A stretch of DNA of 21,290 nucleotides, from positions 1 through 21,290 of the forward strand of contig JAKADE010000007.1 of the NCBI GenBank assembly GCA_021820785.1, in the 5' to 3' direction. A program made the position numbers and the translations under genes. The DNA comes from Pseudomonadota bacterium. GTDB taxonomy: Bacteria; Pseudomonadota; Gammaproteobacteria; Steroidobacterales; Steroidobacteraceae. How positions within the stretch are numbered: position 1 is the stretch's first letter; each line of letters begins with the position of its first letter. Positions 7,148-14,558 of this stretch are shown here, piece after piece. The notes beneath the pieces were generated by a model. That model ran no database searches. It was not told the origin of the DNA and was given only the letters and a program-made list of their open reading frames with translations.

Positions 7148-8194
7148 ATGAGCATCCGCAGGGTTCGCAACCTGGTTGCCGTCGCAGGGTTACTGATCGG
7201 CGGGACGGCCGCCGCCCAGACGGCCGTGCAGTGGCAGGCACTCCCGACAGTGGCACCGGCACCGGCGGATAATCCCACCACGCCGGCAAAGGTCGAACTC
7301 GGCAAGATGCTGTTCTTCGACCCACGGTTGTCCTCGACCGGAACGGTCTCGTGCTTCTCCTGCCACAACATCATGGAAGGCGGCGATGATCATCGACCGG
7401 TCTCCATCGGTGTCGAGGCGCAGCGCGGTGGCCGAAACGCCCCGACCGTGTGGAACGCGGCGTTCCTGTCCGTGCAGTTCTGGGACGGTCGGGCGCCCAC
7501 GCTCGAGGACCAAGCCAAAGGTCCGCCGGCGAACCCCATCGAAATGGGGATGAAGAACCTCGCGGCGGAAGTCACCCGGATCGAGAAGATTCCCGGCTAT
7601 GCGCCGTATTTCCATGAAGCCTTCGGACCGGGCAATGTCGTCACGATGGACAACGCGGCGAAGGCGATTGCGGCCTATGAGCGCACGCTGATCACCCCGG
7701 GGAGCGCCTACGATCGGTACGTGCAGGGCGACCACAGTGCCATGTCGCCTGAGCAAGTGCGCGGCATGCAGACGTTTGCCTCGGTGGGCTGCACCGGGTG
7801 TCATCAGGGGCCGAACTTCAGCGGACCGCCGCTGCCGATGGGGACGGGATTCTTCATGAAGTTCCCGATCTATACCAATAACCCCTATGTGAAAAAGTAC
7901 GATCTGACGAGCGATCTGGGACGCTATGACGTGACGCATCGCGATGCCGACAAGAACGTCTGGCGGGTCCCGGGGCTGCGAAACCTCGTGTACACGGCGC
8001 CGTATTTCCACAACGGCTCGGTGAAGACCTTGCCCGAGGCGGTGCGGGTCATGGCGGCCACGCAGCTGAACCGCACGCTGACCGACGCGCAGGTGCGCGA
8101 CATCGTGGCATTCCTCACCGCGCTGACCGGACCTTTCCCGGTGCAGACCATGCCGCGTCTGCCGCCGACGCCCGGGGATCTTCTGAGCCGCTGA
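7148..8194 (+). CDS. Diheme cytochrome c peroxidase (CcpA/MauG superfamily)
   Basis: This is a 348-residue periplasmic protein, exported by an N-terminal signal peptide (about residues 1-23, ending TAAAQ). Two heme c attachment motifs are present: CFSCH (69-73) and CTGCH (215-219). Family blocks are complete: 'ELGKMLFFDPRLS', 'GRNAPTVWNAAF', 'FWDGRAPTLEDQAKGP..NPIEM', and the C-terminal 'VPGLRNLVYTAPYFHNGSVKTLPEAVRVM'. Bacterial members reduce hydrogen peroxide with electrons from small cytochromes or azurin; relatives such as MauG and MbnH instead oxidise a partner protein. Length and motif order fit the ordinary peroxidase group, and no MauG- or MbnP-type partner gene is adjacent. The start is ATG 7148 with GAGGG (7136-7140) 7 nt upstream. 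It is a single gene, 343 bp ahead of the sigma factor. Confidence 0.9.
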   Translation: MSIRRVRNLVAVAGLLIGGTAAAQTAVQWQALPTVAPAPADNPTTPAKVELGKMLFFDPRLSSTGTVSCFSCHNIMEGGDDHRPVSIGVEAQRGGRNAPTVWNAAFLSVQFWDGRAPTLEDQAKGPPANPIEMGMKNLAAEVTRIEKIPGYAPYFHEAFGPGNVVTMDNAAKAIAAYERTLITPGSAYDRYVQGDHSAMSPEQVRGMQTFASVGCTGCHQGPNFSGPPLPMGTGFFMKFPIYTNNPYVKKYDLTSDLGRYDVTHRDADKNVWRVPGLRNLVYTAPYFHNGSVKTLPEAVRVMAATQLNRTLTDAQVRDIVAFLTALTGPFPVQTMPRLPPTPGDLLSR

Positions 8195-8537
8195 GCGCGG
8201 GGGTCTCGGCGATTTCGGTGCGGGGTGGTGCGCCGAGTCGGCGCCGCGGTGCCTGTGATTCGCGTCGAACAATGGATCTGAATAAATCTCCGTAACCCTT
8301 TGTTGCAGCGATGATTATCGGCGCAGGGATCCCGGTTTCCGGGGTCGGCGCCGCGGGTCGTTCAATCCGGAAGGCCGACCGGCCGTCCACCCCTTGCACA
8401 CAGGTGTGCGGACCGCGTGACGACCCGACGCCGCACCATGGGCGGAGGCGCGATATTTTCCGCGAGGGAGGGTATAAATGGGCCACCGGGTGTGATCTTA
8501 AGACAACGAATGCCCCGGTCTGCGCCATCGATCCACT
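8195..8537. other. Intergenic region upstream of the sigma factor gene
   Basis: This holds an inverted repeat, CTCGGCG (8205-8211) and CGCCGAG (8231-8237), just after the peroxidase stop, which is a weak terminator candidate with a 19-nt loop. It also holds GATGATTATC (8310-8319), which resembles one half of a Fur box, and the ATTTTC-N12-TATAAA element at 8455-8478. No gene is seen. Confidence 0.4.
8455..8478 (+). promoter_or_regulatory. Shared regulatory element, copy 1 (upstream of ECF sigma gene)
   Basis: ATTTTC (8455-8460), a 12-nt G-rich spacer ending GGGAGGG, and TATAAA (8473-8478) end 59 nt before the sigma start codon. It is identical at 19 of 24 positions to the element at 10151-10174 in front of the receptor gene, with the same spacing. 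No sigma-70 -35 hexamer sits at the right distance, which suggests an alternative promoter or an operator. Confidence 0.5.
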
Positions 8538-9053
8538 ATGCCGCCCGATAAGTCATCGAGTCTCGCTGCCACGCTCGCGCACTCGCAAGGCGAACGGCTG
8601 CGGCGCTTCTTCTCGTTCCGGGTGCGCAATCCCGCGGACATACCCGACCTGACCCAGGAAGTGTTCCTGCGGATGCTGCGCATCCCGGACGGCGACGCCA
8701 TCCGGTCACCGGAGGCCTACCTCTTCACCGTGGCGTTGCATGTGGCCCAGCAGCACGCGCTGCAGAATTCGCTCATCCCGCCGGCGCAGCAGGCAGAGGA
8801 GCTGCTGGCGCAGCTGCCGGCATCCCCGGACGCCGATCCGTTCCTTCAGGCCCACGGCCAGCAATGTCTCGAAGCCTTCACCCGCGCGCTCGAGCGGCTG
8901 TCCCCCAAAGCGCGTGCAACCTTCGTGCTGCATCGCCAATACGGCATGACCCTGAAGGACATCAGCCGCGAGCTGCGCATTTCGTTTCCGATGGCCAAGA
9001 AGTACCTGGCCAAGGCACTTCAGCAGATTCACCAGCACCTGGATGCGCGGTAG
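8538..9053 (+). CDS. FecI-like ECF RNA polymerase sigma factor
   Basis: This is a 171-residue cytoplasmic sigma-70 family factor of the extracytoplasmic-function type. Region 2 covers about residues 8-50, including the polymerase-binding 'DIPDLTQEVFLRML' helix. Region 4 covers about 112-168, with 'LERLSPKARATFVLHRQYGMTLKDISRELRISFPMAKKYLAKAL' containing the helix-turn-helix for the -35 element. The QEVFLR signature and the pairing with FecR and an STN-containing receptor place it in the FecI iron-starvation group. Its expected targets include the receptor gene 1.2 kb downstream. The start ATG 8538 lacks a strong ribosome site. Its stop (9051-9053) overlaps the start of the FecR gene by 11 nt, indicating translational coupling. 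Confidence 0.9.
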   Translation: MPPDKSSSLAATLAHSQGERLRRFFSFRVRNPADIPDLTQEVFLRMLRIPDGDAIRSPEAYLFTVALHVAQQHALQNSLIPPAQQAEELLAQLPASPDADPFLQAHGQQCLEAFTRALERLSPKARATFVLHRQYGMTLKDISRELRISFPMAKKYLAKALQQIHQHLDAR

Positions 9054-10149
9054 GCAGCCCGTGAGAGCACGTATTGGCAAGCGATATTCCGAGGAGGTCT
9101 ACGAGCAGGCCTGCGAATGGTTCGCGGAATTCCGCGCGGGCGCTGCCGAGGAGGCGACGCGCCAGGCGTTCTTCGCCTGGTTGCAGCAGGCCCCGGCGCA
9201 CATGGCTGCGTACCTGGACGTCGCCGCGAGCTGGAGGCGGGCGGGGGCGCTGGATGTCCGTGCACGATTCTCCAAGGAGGCGCTCCTGTGCGAGGCGTGC
9301 GACGCCGACAACCTCGTCCCGTTTCCGGGCGTCGCTGTGCGGCCGCGGGTTCGGCGCCGCTCGAGGGGGCTGACGCCGGCCCGGGTGTCCTGGGCCGCGG
9401 GCGTGCTTGCGCTGATCGGGGCAGGGCTGATCGCGCTGTGGATGCATACCGGCCCGACGACGTACTCCACCGGGGTCGGCCAGAAACGCACCATCACGCT
9501 CGCGGACGGCTCGGTCGTCGAGTTGAACGCTCGCTCCCGGATCATCGTGCGCTACACCCGGCGGGAGCGCGAGATCGAACTGGTGCGCGGCCAGGCGTTC
9601 TTTGCCGACACGTTCGAGCCGAATCGCCCGTTCATCGTGCGCAGCCGCGCCACCGTCGTGCGCGCGATCGGTACGCAATTTGACGTGAATCTGCTGCATT
9701 CTGAGGCGATCGTCACCGTGATCGAGGGTAAGGTTGCGGTTGCGCGGCCACGCCCGTCCCGCATCGGCGCGGCCGATCGGCTCCCGGCACCGTCCCTCCA
9801 CCGTGCGGGCGATCTCTCGCTGGTCTACCTCAGCGCCGGGGAGCAAATCACGGTCTCCCCGACGCGCCGCCTGCAGCCGGTTTCGGCGAATACCACGGAC
9901 GCGATTGCGTGGGTGCACCACAAGCTCATCTTCGCTTCGACTGCGTTGAGCGACGTGGTGCAGGAATTCAACCGCTACAACGCCCGGCATCTGGTGATCG
10001 CGTCCCCCTCGCTCGAGACGTTCAGGATCGACGGGGTGTTCTCCTCGACCAATCCCGACTCTCTGATCGCGTTCCTGCGCCAGTATCCGGGCATCGAGGT
10101 CAGAGACGCCGGCGGACGAGTACTGATCTCCAGACGGCCCCCCCGATAG
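9043..10149 (+). CDS. FecR-type anti-sigma factor / transmembrane signal transducer
   Basis: This is a 368-residue inner-membrane protein with the full FecR layout. A cytoplasmic DUF4880-like helix region (about 18-64, 'ACEWFAEFRAG...AAYLDVAASW') binds the sigma factor, and one membrane segment lies at about 115-134. The periplasmic FecR domain ('YSTGVGQKRTITLADGSVVELNARS', about 141-230) is followed by a C-terminal DUF4974/STN-like domain (about 294-362, 'FASTALSDVVQEFNRYN...IDGVFSS') that contacts the receptor signalling domain. In characterised systems such proteins both hold back and help activate their sigma factor, often after proteolysis. ATG 9043 overlaps the sigma stop; GTG 9061, just after it, is an alternative start. 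It sits between its presumed partners. Confidence 0.92.
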   Translation: MRGRQPVRARIGKRYSEEVYEQACEWFAEFRAGAAEEATRQAFFAWLQQAPAHMAAYLDVAASWRRAGALDVRARFSKEALLCEACDADNLVPFPGVAVRPRVRRRSRGLTPARVSWAAGVLALIGAGLIALWMHTGPTTYSTGVGQKRTITLADGSVVELNARSRIIVRYTRREREIELVRGQAFFADTFEPNRPFIVRSRATVVRAIGTQFDVNLLHSEAIVTVIEGKVAVARPRPSRIGAADRLPAPSLHRAGDLSLVYLSAGEQITVSPTRRLQPVSANTTDAIAWVHHKLIFASTALSDVVQEFNRYNARHLVIASPSLETFRIDGVFSSTNPDSLIAFLRQYPGIEVRDAGGRVLISRRPPR

Positions 10150-10150
10150 G

Positions 10151-10174
10151 ATTTTCAGCCCAGGGGGGTATAAA
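10151..10174 (+). promoter_or_regulatory. Shared regulatory element, copy 2 (upstream of TonB-dependent receptor gene)
   Basis: ATTTTC (10151-10156), a 12-nt spacer ending GGGGGG, and TATAAA (10169-10174) start right after the FecR stop and end 102 nt before the receptor start codon. The hexamers and spacing match copy 1 exactly. Downstream, both copies carry a CCGG...GTGT stretch at slightly different distances. Confidence 0.5.
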
Positions 10175-10276
10175 CCGGCGGTGTCTCCGCTCTTTCTGCG
10201 CAGAGGGCCATCGTCATGGTGTGTCGCATGGCGCAGGCTCCTCAATAACCTATGACAACGATTGGGGGGACCGGTC

Positions 10277-13200
10277 ATGCGGGCTGATGTCATCGCCGCT
10301 GCATTGGGTATGTCATTGCTGGGGGTCTCGGCGGGCGCTGCTGCGCAATCGGCCGCCACCCGGGTCAGCACCAACATTCCGCCGGAGCCGCTGCGCCCGG
10401 CCCTGCGACGTCTGGCGCAGGAATTTGGTTTCCAGATCGTCTATCCGTCGAAGGATGTCGCGAACCGCCGCAGTCCCGGGGTCGTGGGGAGCTATACGCT
10501 TTCTGAAGCGCTCCAGCACGCGCTCGCCGGAACCGGTTTGACGTTCCGCTACATCGACGTGCATACGATTACGATCGTGCCCATCACCGGTCAGGTGGCG
10601 GCCGACCCGCCCGCCACCGGCGCGGCCGCGGCGTCCGATCCCAAGGTCGGTGATCCGCCGGCCGTGAACCGGGGCAGTGTGGCGCCCGCCGCCCAGAGCA
10701 CCACCTTTGGCGCGGCCGGTGCCCAGGGCGCGTCGGATCCACCGCAGGCAGACACCGGCTCGAGCGCGGGCGCCGCCACACTGCACGCCATTGTGGTCAC
10801 CGGTACTCGCATCCGGGGTGTCGATACCCTGAACGCACTGCCGGTGCAGATGCTGAGTCGGCGCGATATCCGGCTCTCCGGCGCAACCAGCGTTCCGCAA
10901 CTGCTGCAACAGGTCACCTCGACCAGCAGTGTCGGCAGCGTCTCCTCGGCGCAGGCCACGGGTTTCACCACCGGCGGTATCGAAACGGTCTCGCTGCACG
11001 GCCTCGGCGCTGCCCGTACGCTCGTGCTGGTCAACGGGCTGCGGATGCCGGTGAGTACCGCCGGCGACACGGTCGATGTGGGCTCCATTCCACTCGCTGC
11101 GGTACAGAGGGTGGAGGTTCTCGAGAATGGCGCCTCTGCCGTGTACGGCAGTGATGCCATCGCGGGCGTAGTGAACTTCATCCTGAAATCGGACTTCCAG
11201 GGGCTGGATGCGAGCGCGACGGTGGGCTCTCCGACCCAGGCCGGCGGCGGCACGGCCGAGAATATCTCGGTGTACGCCGGCATCGGCTCGTTGGAGCAAG
11301 ACCGCTACAACCTCGGCATCGGACTGGAATACGACCACAAATCGCCCATCATGGGCTCATCGCGCTCCTACGCCAGCCGTTACAGCCCCGGCTACGGAAA
11401 CGACGTCACGTCTTTCTTCGCGTTTCCGGCAAACGTACTGATTCCACCAAACACCGTGCTGCCGCACGGCGGCGTATACAGCCCCGAAGTCGGAAACTGC
11501 GCGCCGACGTCGCTCAACGATGCGAATTACCCGACGCAGTGCCGGTTCGACAATTCGCCGTACGATTCGCTGCAGCCGAAGCGGTCCCGCTACAGCCTCA
11601 TTCTCAACGGCGCCTATCGGTTGAGCGATTCCGCTCAACTCTACGGCAACGTGCTGTTCTCGCAGGTGCGCCAGACGACCTACACGCAGCCGGTGCCGCT
11701 GGCGTTCCTCAACCCTCTGTTGCCGAGCAATCCTTACGTCGCGTATCTGGCCAATCTGCTCGCCACGCAGTATCCGGGCTATCACAACCCGAACGCAAAG
11801 CCGGGGCAGGGTGCGTTTCTGCTGCCGCCGACGAGCCCCTACTATCCGACTGCCTGGGCGGCGGCGCATGGACTCGCCGGGCAGCCCCTGAACGTCATCT
11901 ACCGTGATTTCGCCAATGGCATACGCGAGACACTGGATAGAACCGATACGACGCGCGTGGTCGCCGGCATCAAGGGCAATGCTCTCGGCTGGCATTACAA
12001 CGGATCGCTCCTCTACGGCCAGACGGACCTGTCCGACAATCTCGAGCATGGCTGGCCGCTGTATTCGACGATCATGCCGCTGCTCGACTCCGGCGTCATC
12101 AACCCGTTCGGGCCCACGCAGGACGCGAGCGCACTGGCGCAGGCCCAGGCGGACCAGTTCATCGGCCAGGACTATACGACCAAGACCTCGCTGACCAGTG
12201 TCGATGGCAGCGCGAGCCGCAAGATCGCACAGCTGTCCACCGGACCGTTGCGGCTCGCCGTGGGCGCCGAGCTGCGCCGCGAGACATACGACTATTCGCC
12301 CGCGGCGGTTCTGCAGCAGGGTAACGTGGGTGGCCTCGGGGGCAATTCGCTGCCCGAATCCGCCTCGCGCACCGCGCAGGCCGCGTACTTCGAGCTCAAT
12401 GGCTACATCCTGCACTCCCTCCAGGGCGACGTCGCGGTACGCTGGGACCACTACCAGGCGGTCGGGAGCACGGTCAATCCGCAGCTGTGGCTGCATTGGA
12501 AGCCGCTGCATTGGCTGCAATTCCGCGGATCTGCCGGAACGGGCTTCCGTGCGCCGTCGCTGCCGGATCTGTACGCACCCCAGACCTTCAGTGTCACGTC
12601 GAACGGAACGCGTGATCCGATCCAGTGTCCGACGTTCAACCCGAACAATCCGGCCTGCAGCGAGCAGTTCACGACCGTCACGGGCGGCAACCCGAACCTG
12701 CAGCCGGAGAAGTCGGTGAACTACACGCTGGGAGCGGTATTCCAGCCGACAGAAGGCCTGCGGCTGGATCTGGATTCGTTCTGGATTTATCTGCGCAACG
12801 AGATCGCGGGCGGCGGTCTGCCGTATTCCGTCATCCTGCAGAACACCCAGACGGCCACGGAATTCTCGCGCTTCGTCACTCGTGATTCATCCGGCAATAT
12901 CGTCTCGATCAGCCAGACTGCCGCGAATCTTTTCAAGACCTATCTCAGTGGTCTTGACATCAATCTGAGCTATGACAAGCGCCTCGGCCCGGGCGAAGTA
13001 TTTGTGCAGGCCAATGGGGCATATTTCTACAAGTATGCAGTGCAGAACTACAACGGTACCTGGACCGATGTCGTCAACCAGGGGCTCTCTTCGGTCGGTG
13101 AAGCGGGCGGTGTCATCATCCGGTGGCGGCACACCCTGACCCTGGGTTATCGGACGGATTCCTGGGAGCTCTCAGTGACCCAGAATTACCAGGAGCCGTA

Positions 13201-13453
13201 CCAGGACACTCCCTCGACGGTCACGCAGGTGCCGCGCGACGTCTCGGCGTATGACACGATCAACACGCAGGCGACGTATTCGGGGCTGCGTCACTTCGAT
13301 TTCACCCTTGGTGTGATCAACCTCTTCAATCAGAACCCGCCGTACACGAATTACGGTTCGATTGCGAACAACTTCGTCGGCGGCTATGACCTGACCTACG
13401 GCGATCCGCGCGGCCGCTATGTGTATGCGACCGTTCGGTATCACCTGCGCTGA
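10277..13453 (+). CDS. TonB-dependent outer-membrane receptor/transducer with STN domain
   Basis: This is a 1058-residue outer-membrane protein. It has a signal peptide (about 1-23, GAAAQ) and an STN domain (about 35-101, 'IPPEPLRPALRRLAQEFGFQIVY...LQHALAGTGLTFRYID') that signals to FecR. A low-complexity Ala/Pro/Gly linker (about 104-167), a TonB-box-like 'HAIVVTGTRIRG' (170-181) and a plug domain (to about 310, with 'LVLVNGLRMP' and 'VEVLENGASAVYGSDAIAGVVNFIL') follow. The rest is a 22-strand-type barrel including 'FRGSAGTGFRAPSLPDLY' and 'NPNLQPEKSVNYTLG', ending YVYATVRYHLR. It takes up a scarce ligand using TonB energy and reports its presence. The ligand is not evident; iron chelates, heme, copper peptides, cobalamin and oligosaccharides are all possible. 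The start ATG 10277 has GGGGGGA 6 nt upstream; TTG 10262 is less likely. Confidence 0.93.
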   Translation: MRADVIAAALGMSLLGVSAGAAAQSAATRVSTNIPPEPLRPALRRLAQEFGFQIVYPSKDVANRRSPGVVGSYTLSEALQHALAGTGLTFRYIDVHTITIVPITGQVAADPPATGAAAASDPKVGDPPAVNRGSVAPAAQSTTFGAAGAQGASDPPQADTGSSAGAATLHAIVVTGTRIRGVDTLNALPVQMLSRRDIRLSGATSVPQLLQQVTSTSSVGSVSSAQATGFTTGGIETVSLHGLGAARTLVLVNGLRMPVSTAGDTVDVGSIPLAAVQRVEVLENGASAVYGSDAIAGVVNFILKSDFQGLDASATVGSPTQAGGGTAENISVYAGIGSLEQDRYNLGIGLEYDHKSPIMGSSRSYASRYSPGYGNDVTSFFAFPANVLIPPNTVLPHGGVYSPEVGNCAPTSLNDANYPTQCRFDNSPYDSLQPKRSRYSLILNGAYRLSDSAQLYGNVLFSQVRQTTYTQPVPLAFLNPLLPSNPYVAYLANLLATQYPGYHNPNAKPGQGAFLLPPTSPYYPTAWAAAHGLAGQPLNVIYRDFANGIRETLDRTDTTRVVAGIKGNALGWHYNGSLLYGQTDLSDNLEHGWPLYSTIMPLLDSGVINPFGPTQDASALAQAQADQFIGQDYTTKTSLTSVDGSASRKIAQLSTGPLRLAVGAELRRETYDYSPAAVLQQGNVGGLGGNSLPESASRTAQAAYFELNGYILHSLQGDVAVRWDHYQAVGSTVNPQLWLHWKPLHWLQFRGSAGTGFRAPSLPDLYAPQTFSVTSNGTRDPIQCPTFNPNNPACSEQFTTVTGGNPNLQPEKSVNYTLGAVFQPTEGLRLDLDSFWIYLRNEIAGGGLPYSVILQNTQTATEFSRFVTRDSSGNIVSISQTAANLFKTYLSGLDINLSYDKRLGPGEVFVQANGAYFYKYAVQNYNGTWTDVVNQGLSSVGEAGGVIIRWRHTLTLGYRTDSWELSVTQNYQEPYQDTPSTVTQVPRDVSAYDTINTQATYSGLRHFDFTLGVINLFNQNPPYTNYGSIANNFVGGYDLTYGDPRGRYVYATVRYHLR

Positions 13454-13479
13454 GGAGGGCGCTCTCGCCTGCAACCCGA

Positions 13480-13518
13480 TTCGCCGCCACCGCCGATCCC
13501 CCTGACGGTGGCGGCGAA
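13480..13518. terminator. Perfect 13-bp hairpin after the receptor gene
   Basis: TTCGCCGCCACCG (13480-13492) pairs fully with CGGTGGCGGCGAA (13506-13518) around a 13-nt loop, 26 bp after the receptor stop. It reads equally on both strands; no T-tract is present. Confidence 0.6.
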
Positions 13519-13570
13519 CGCGCAGTCCGGGCGGCCCGGCCGTCGCGATTGCAGACGGGAAGCGTGCAGA

Positions 13571-13608
13571 CCGATTGGCGCGGAGCGCCCTGGCTCCGCG
13601 CCAATCGG
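13571..13608. terminator. Perfect 16-bp hairpin between convergent receptor and DoxX genes
   Basis: CCGATTGGCGCGGAGC (13571-13586) pairs fully with GCTCCGCGCCAATCGG (13593-13608) around GCCCTG. It ends 11 bp before the DoxX-like gene's stop on the minus strand. It is a likely bidirectional terminator or transcript-end stabiliser, despite the missing T-run. Confidence 0.65.
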
Positions 13609-13619
13609 TACCGCATCGG

Positions 13620-14558
13620 CTAGGTCTGCGCCGCGCGGCGGCGCGACTCGGCAATCCACAGGAAGAGGAAGGGGATCAGGTAAATCAGTACGTTGCCGAG
13701 CACGTTGCCGCGGACCCCGGTGCCGGCGCTGGAGTAGGGGCCGCCAAAAGCTTCGGCGGTGGTCCAGACCGACAGCGAGTAGGCCATGCCGAAAGGAATC
13801 GCGAGCCGAAGCCATTTTCCGCTGAGCAGCGCCAGGGCGATTGCCGTTTCGGACAGTCCGACCAGGATCGCGACCGGGACGGGGCCAACTGCATGGACGA
13901 GGGCGGCGACGAATCCGAGCCAGACGGCAATCCAGTGCGGCTGCCCGGGAATGACCCCCGTGATCTGGCTCGTGAAATGCAGCAGGAACGCGGGCAGCCA
14001 TTTCAGGAAGGCATCGAACAGCCACAGCACCGCGAAGCTCAGGCGCGCAATGTCCCACAGGCGATTGTCGCCTTTCCGTTCATCCGGTCCCCGTCCCTCG
14101 AGCATCGGCGCCACTGACCACACGAACAGGAATGCGATCGCGTAGGCCACGAAAACTCCCGGGTCGGTCTGCCCACCGCTGTACGGGAAGCCGAACCCGT
14201 TCAGGAAGATCCAGCAGATGACGCTGTAACACACGCCGAGGCGTGCCGCCCAGGCGACTTTCCGACCGCTCAGCAGTGCCGCCGCGAGCAGGAGCGCAAT
14301 GGCGACCATCACCAGCGCCACCGGCTTCGGTCCGACCGCCTGCGCCCCGTGCAGCGCGGCCAGGAGCAGCGGACGCACTGCAGCCGGGACCTTCGAGGCC
14401 GGTTTCGCCAGCGCGTGCAGGAAATTTGCATGCGCGTCGGAGACTGCGAGCCAGGCCATCGCCTGAAAGCCCGCGTTCACCAGCCAGACCAGACCAAATA
14501 TCCGGGTCAGCAGGCGCAGCGCCTTGCGTTGCGAGTCATCGAATTGATCGTTGTTCAT
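13620..14558 (-). CDS. DoxX-like membrane protein with internal tandem duplication
   Basis: This is a 312-residue integral membrane protein with about eight hydrophobic helices arranged as two similar halves (about 20-150 and 172-303). Each half has a first helix ('RIFGLVWLVNAGFQAMAWL', 'ARLSFAVLWLFDAFLKWLP'), a long extracytoplasmic loop, then GPKPVA / GPVPVA, ALLSG, and a FPYSGGQTDPG / GPYSSAGTGVRG turn. Single DoxX units of about 130-150 residues occur as subunits of thiosulfate:quinone oxidoreductase and in oxidative or sulfur stress proteins, so this looks like a fused pair. No DoxD partner, sulfur gene or quinone-binding motif is evident, and the function is not assigned. The start is ATG 14558 with a weak ribosome site; it is convergent with the receptor gene. 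Confidence 0.75.
   Translation of the reverse strand: MNNDQFDDSQRKALRLLTRIFGLVWLVNAGFQAMAWLAVSDAHANFLHALAKPASKVPAAVRPLLLAALHGAQAVGPKPVALVMVAIALLLAAALLSGRKVAWAARLGVCYSVICWIFLNGFGFPYSGGQTDPGVFVAYAIAFLFVWSVAPMLEGRGPDERKGDNRLWDIARLSFAVLWLFDAFLKWLPAFLLHFTSQITGVIPGQPHWIAVWLGFVAALVHAVGPVPVAILVGLSETAIALALLSGKWLRLAIPFGMAYSLSVWTTAEAFGGPYSSAGTGVRGNVLGNVLIYLIPFLFLWIAESRRRAAQT

Noticed and set aside
8962..10377. 471-residue minus-strand open frame opposite the FecR gene
   Set aside because: Composition is arginine- and histidine-rich shadow type, while the + strand encodes a clear FecR protein.
7148..13453. A methanobactin operon
   Set aside because: The order peroxidase, sigma, FecR, receptor is suggestive, but no short precursor peptide, MbnB/MbnC-like or MbnP-like gene is seen, and the peroxidase is separated by 343 bp. 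It is kept only as a comparison.
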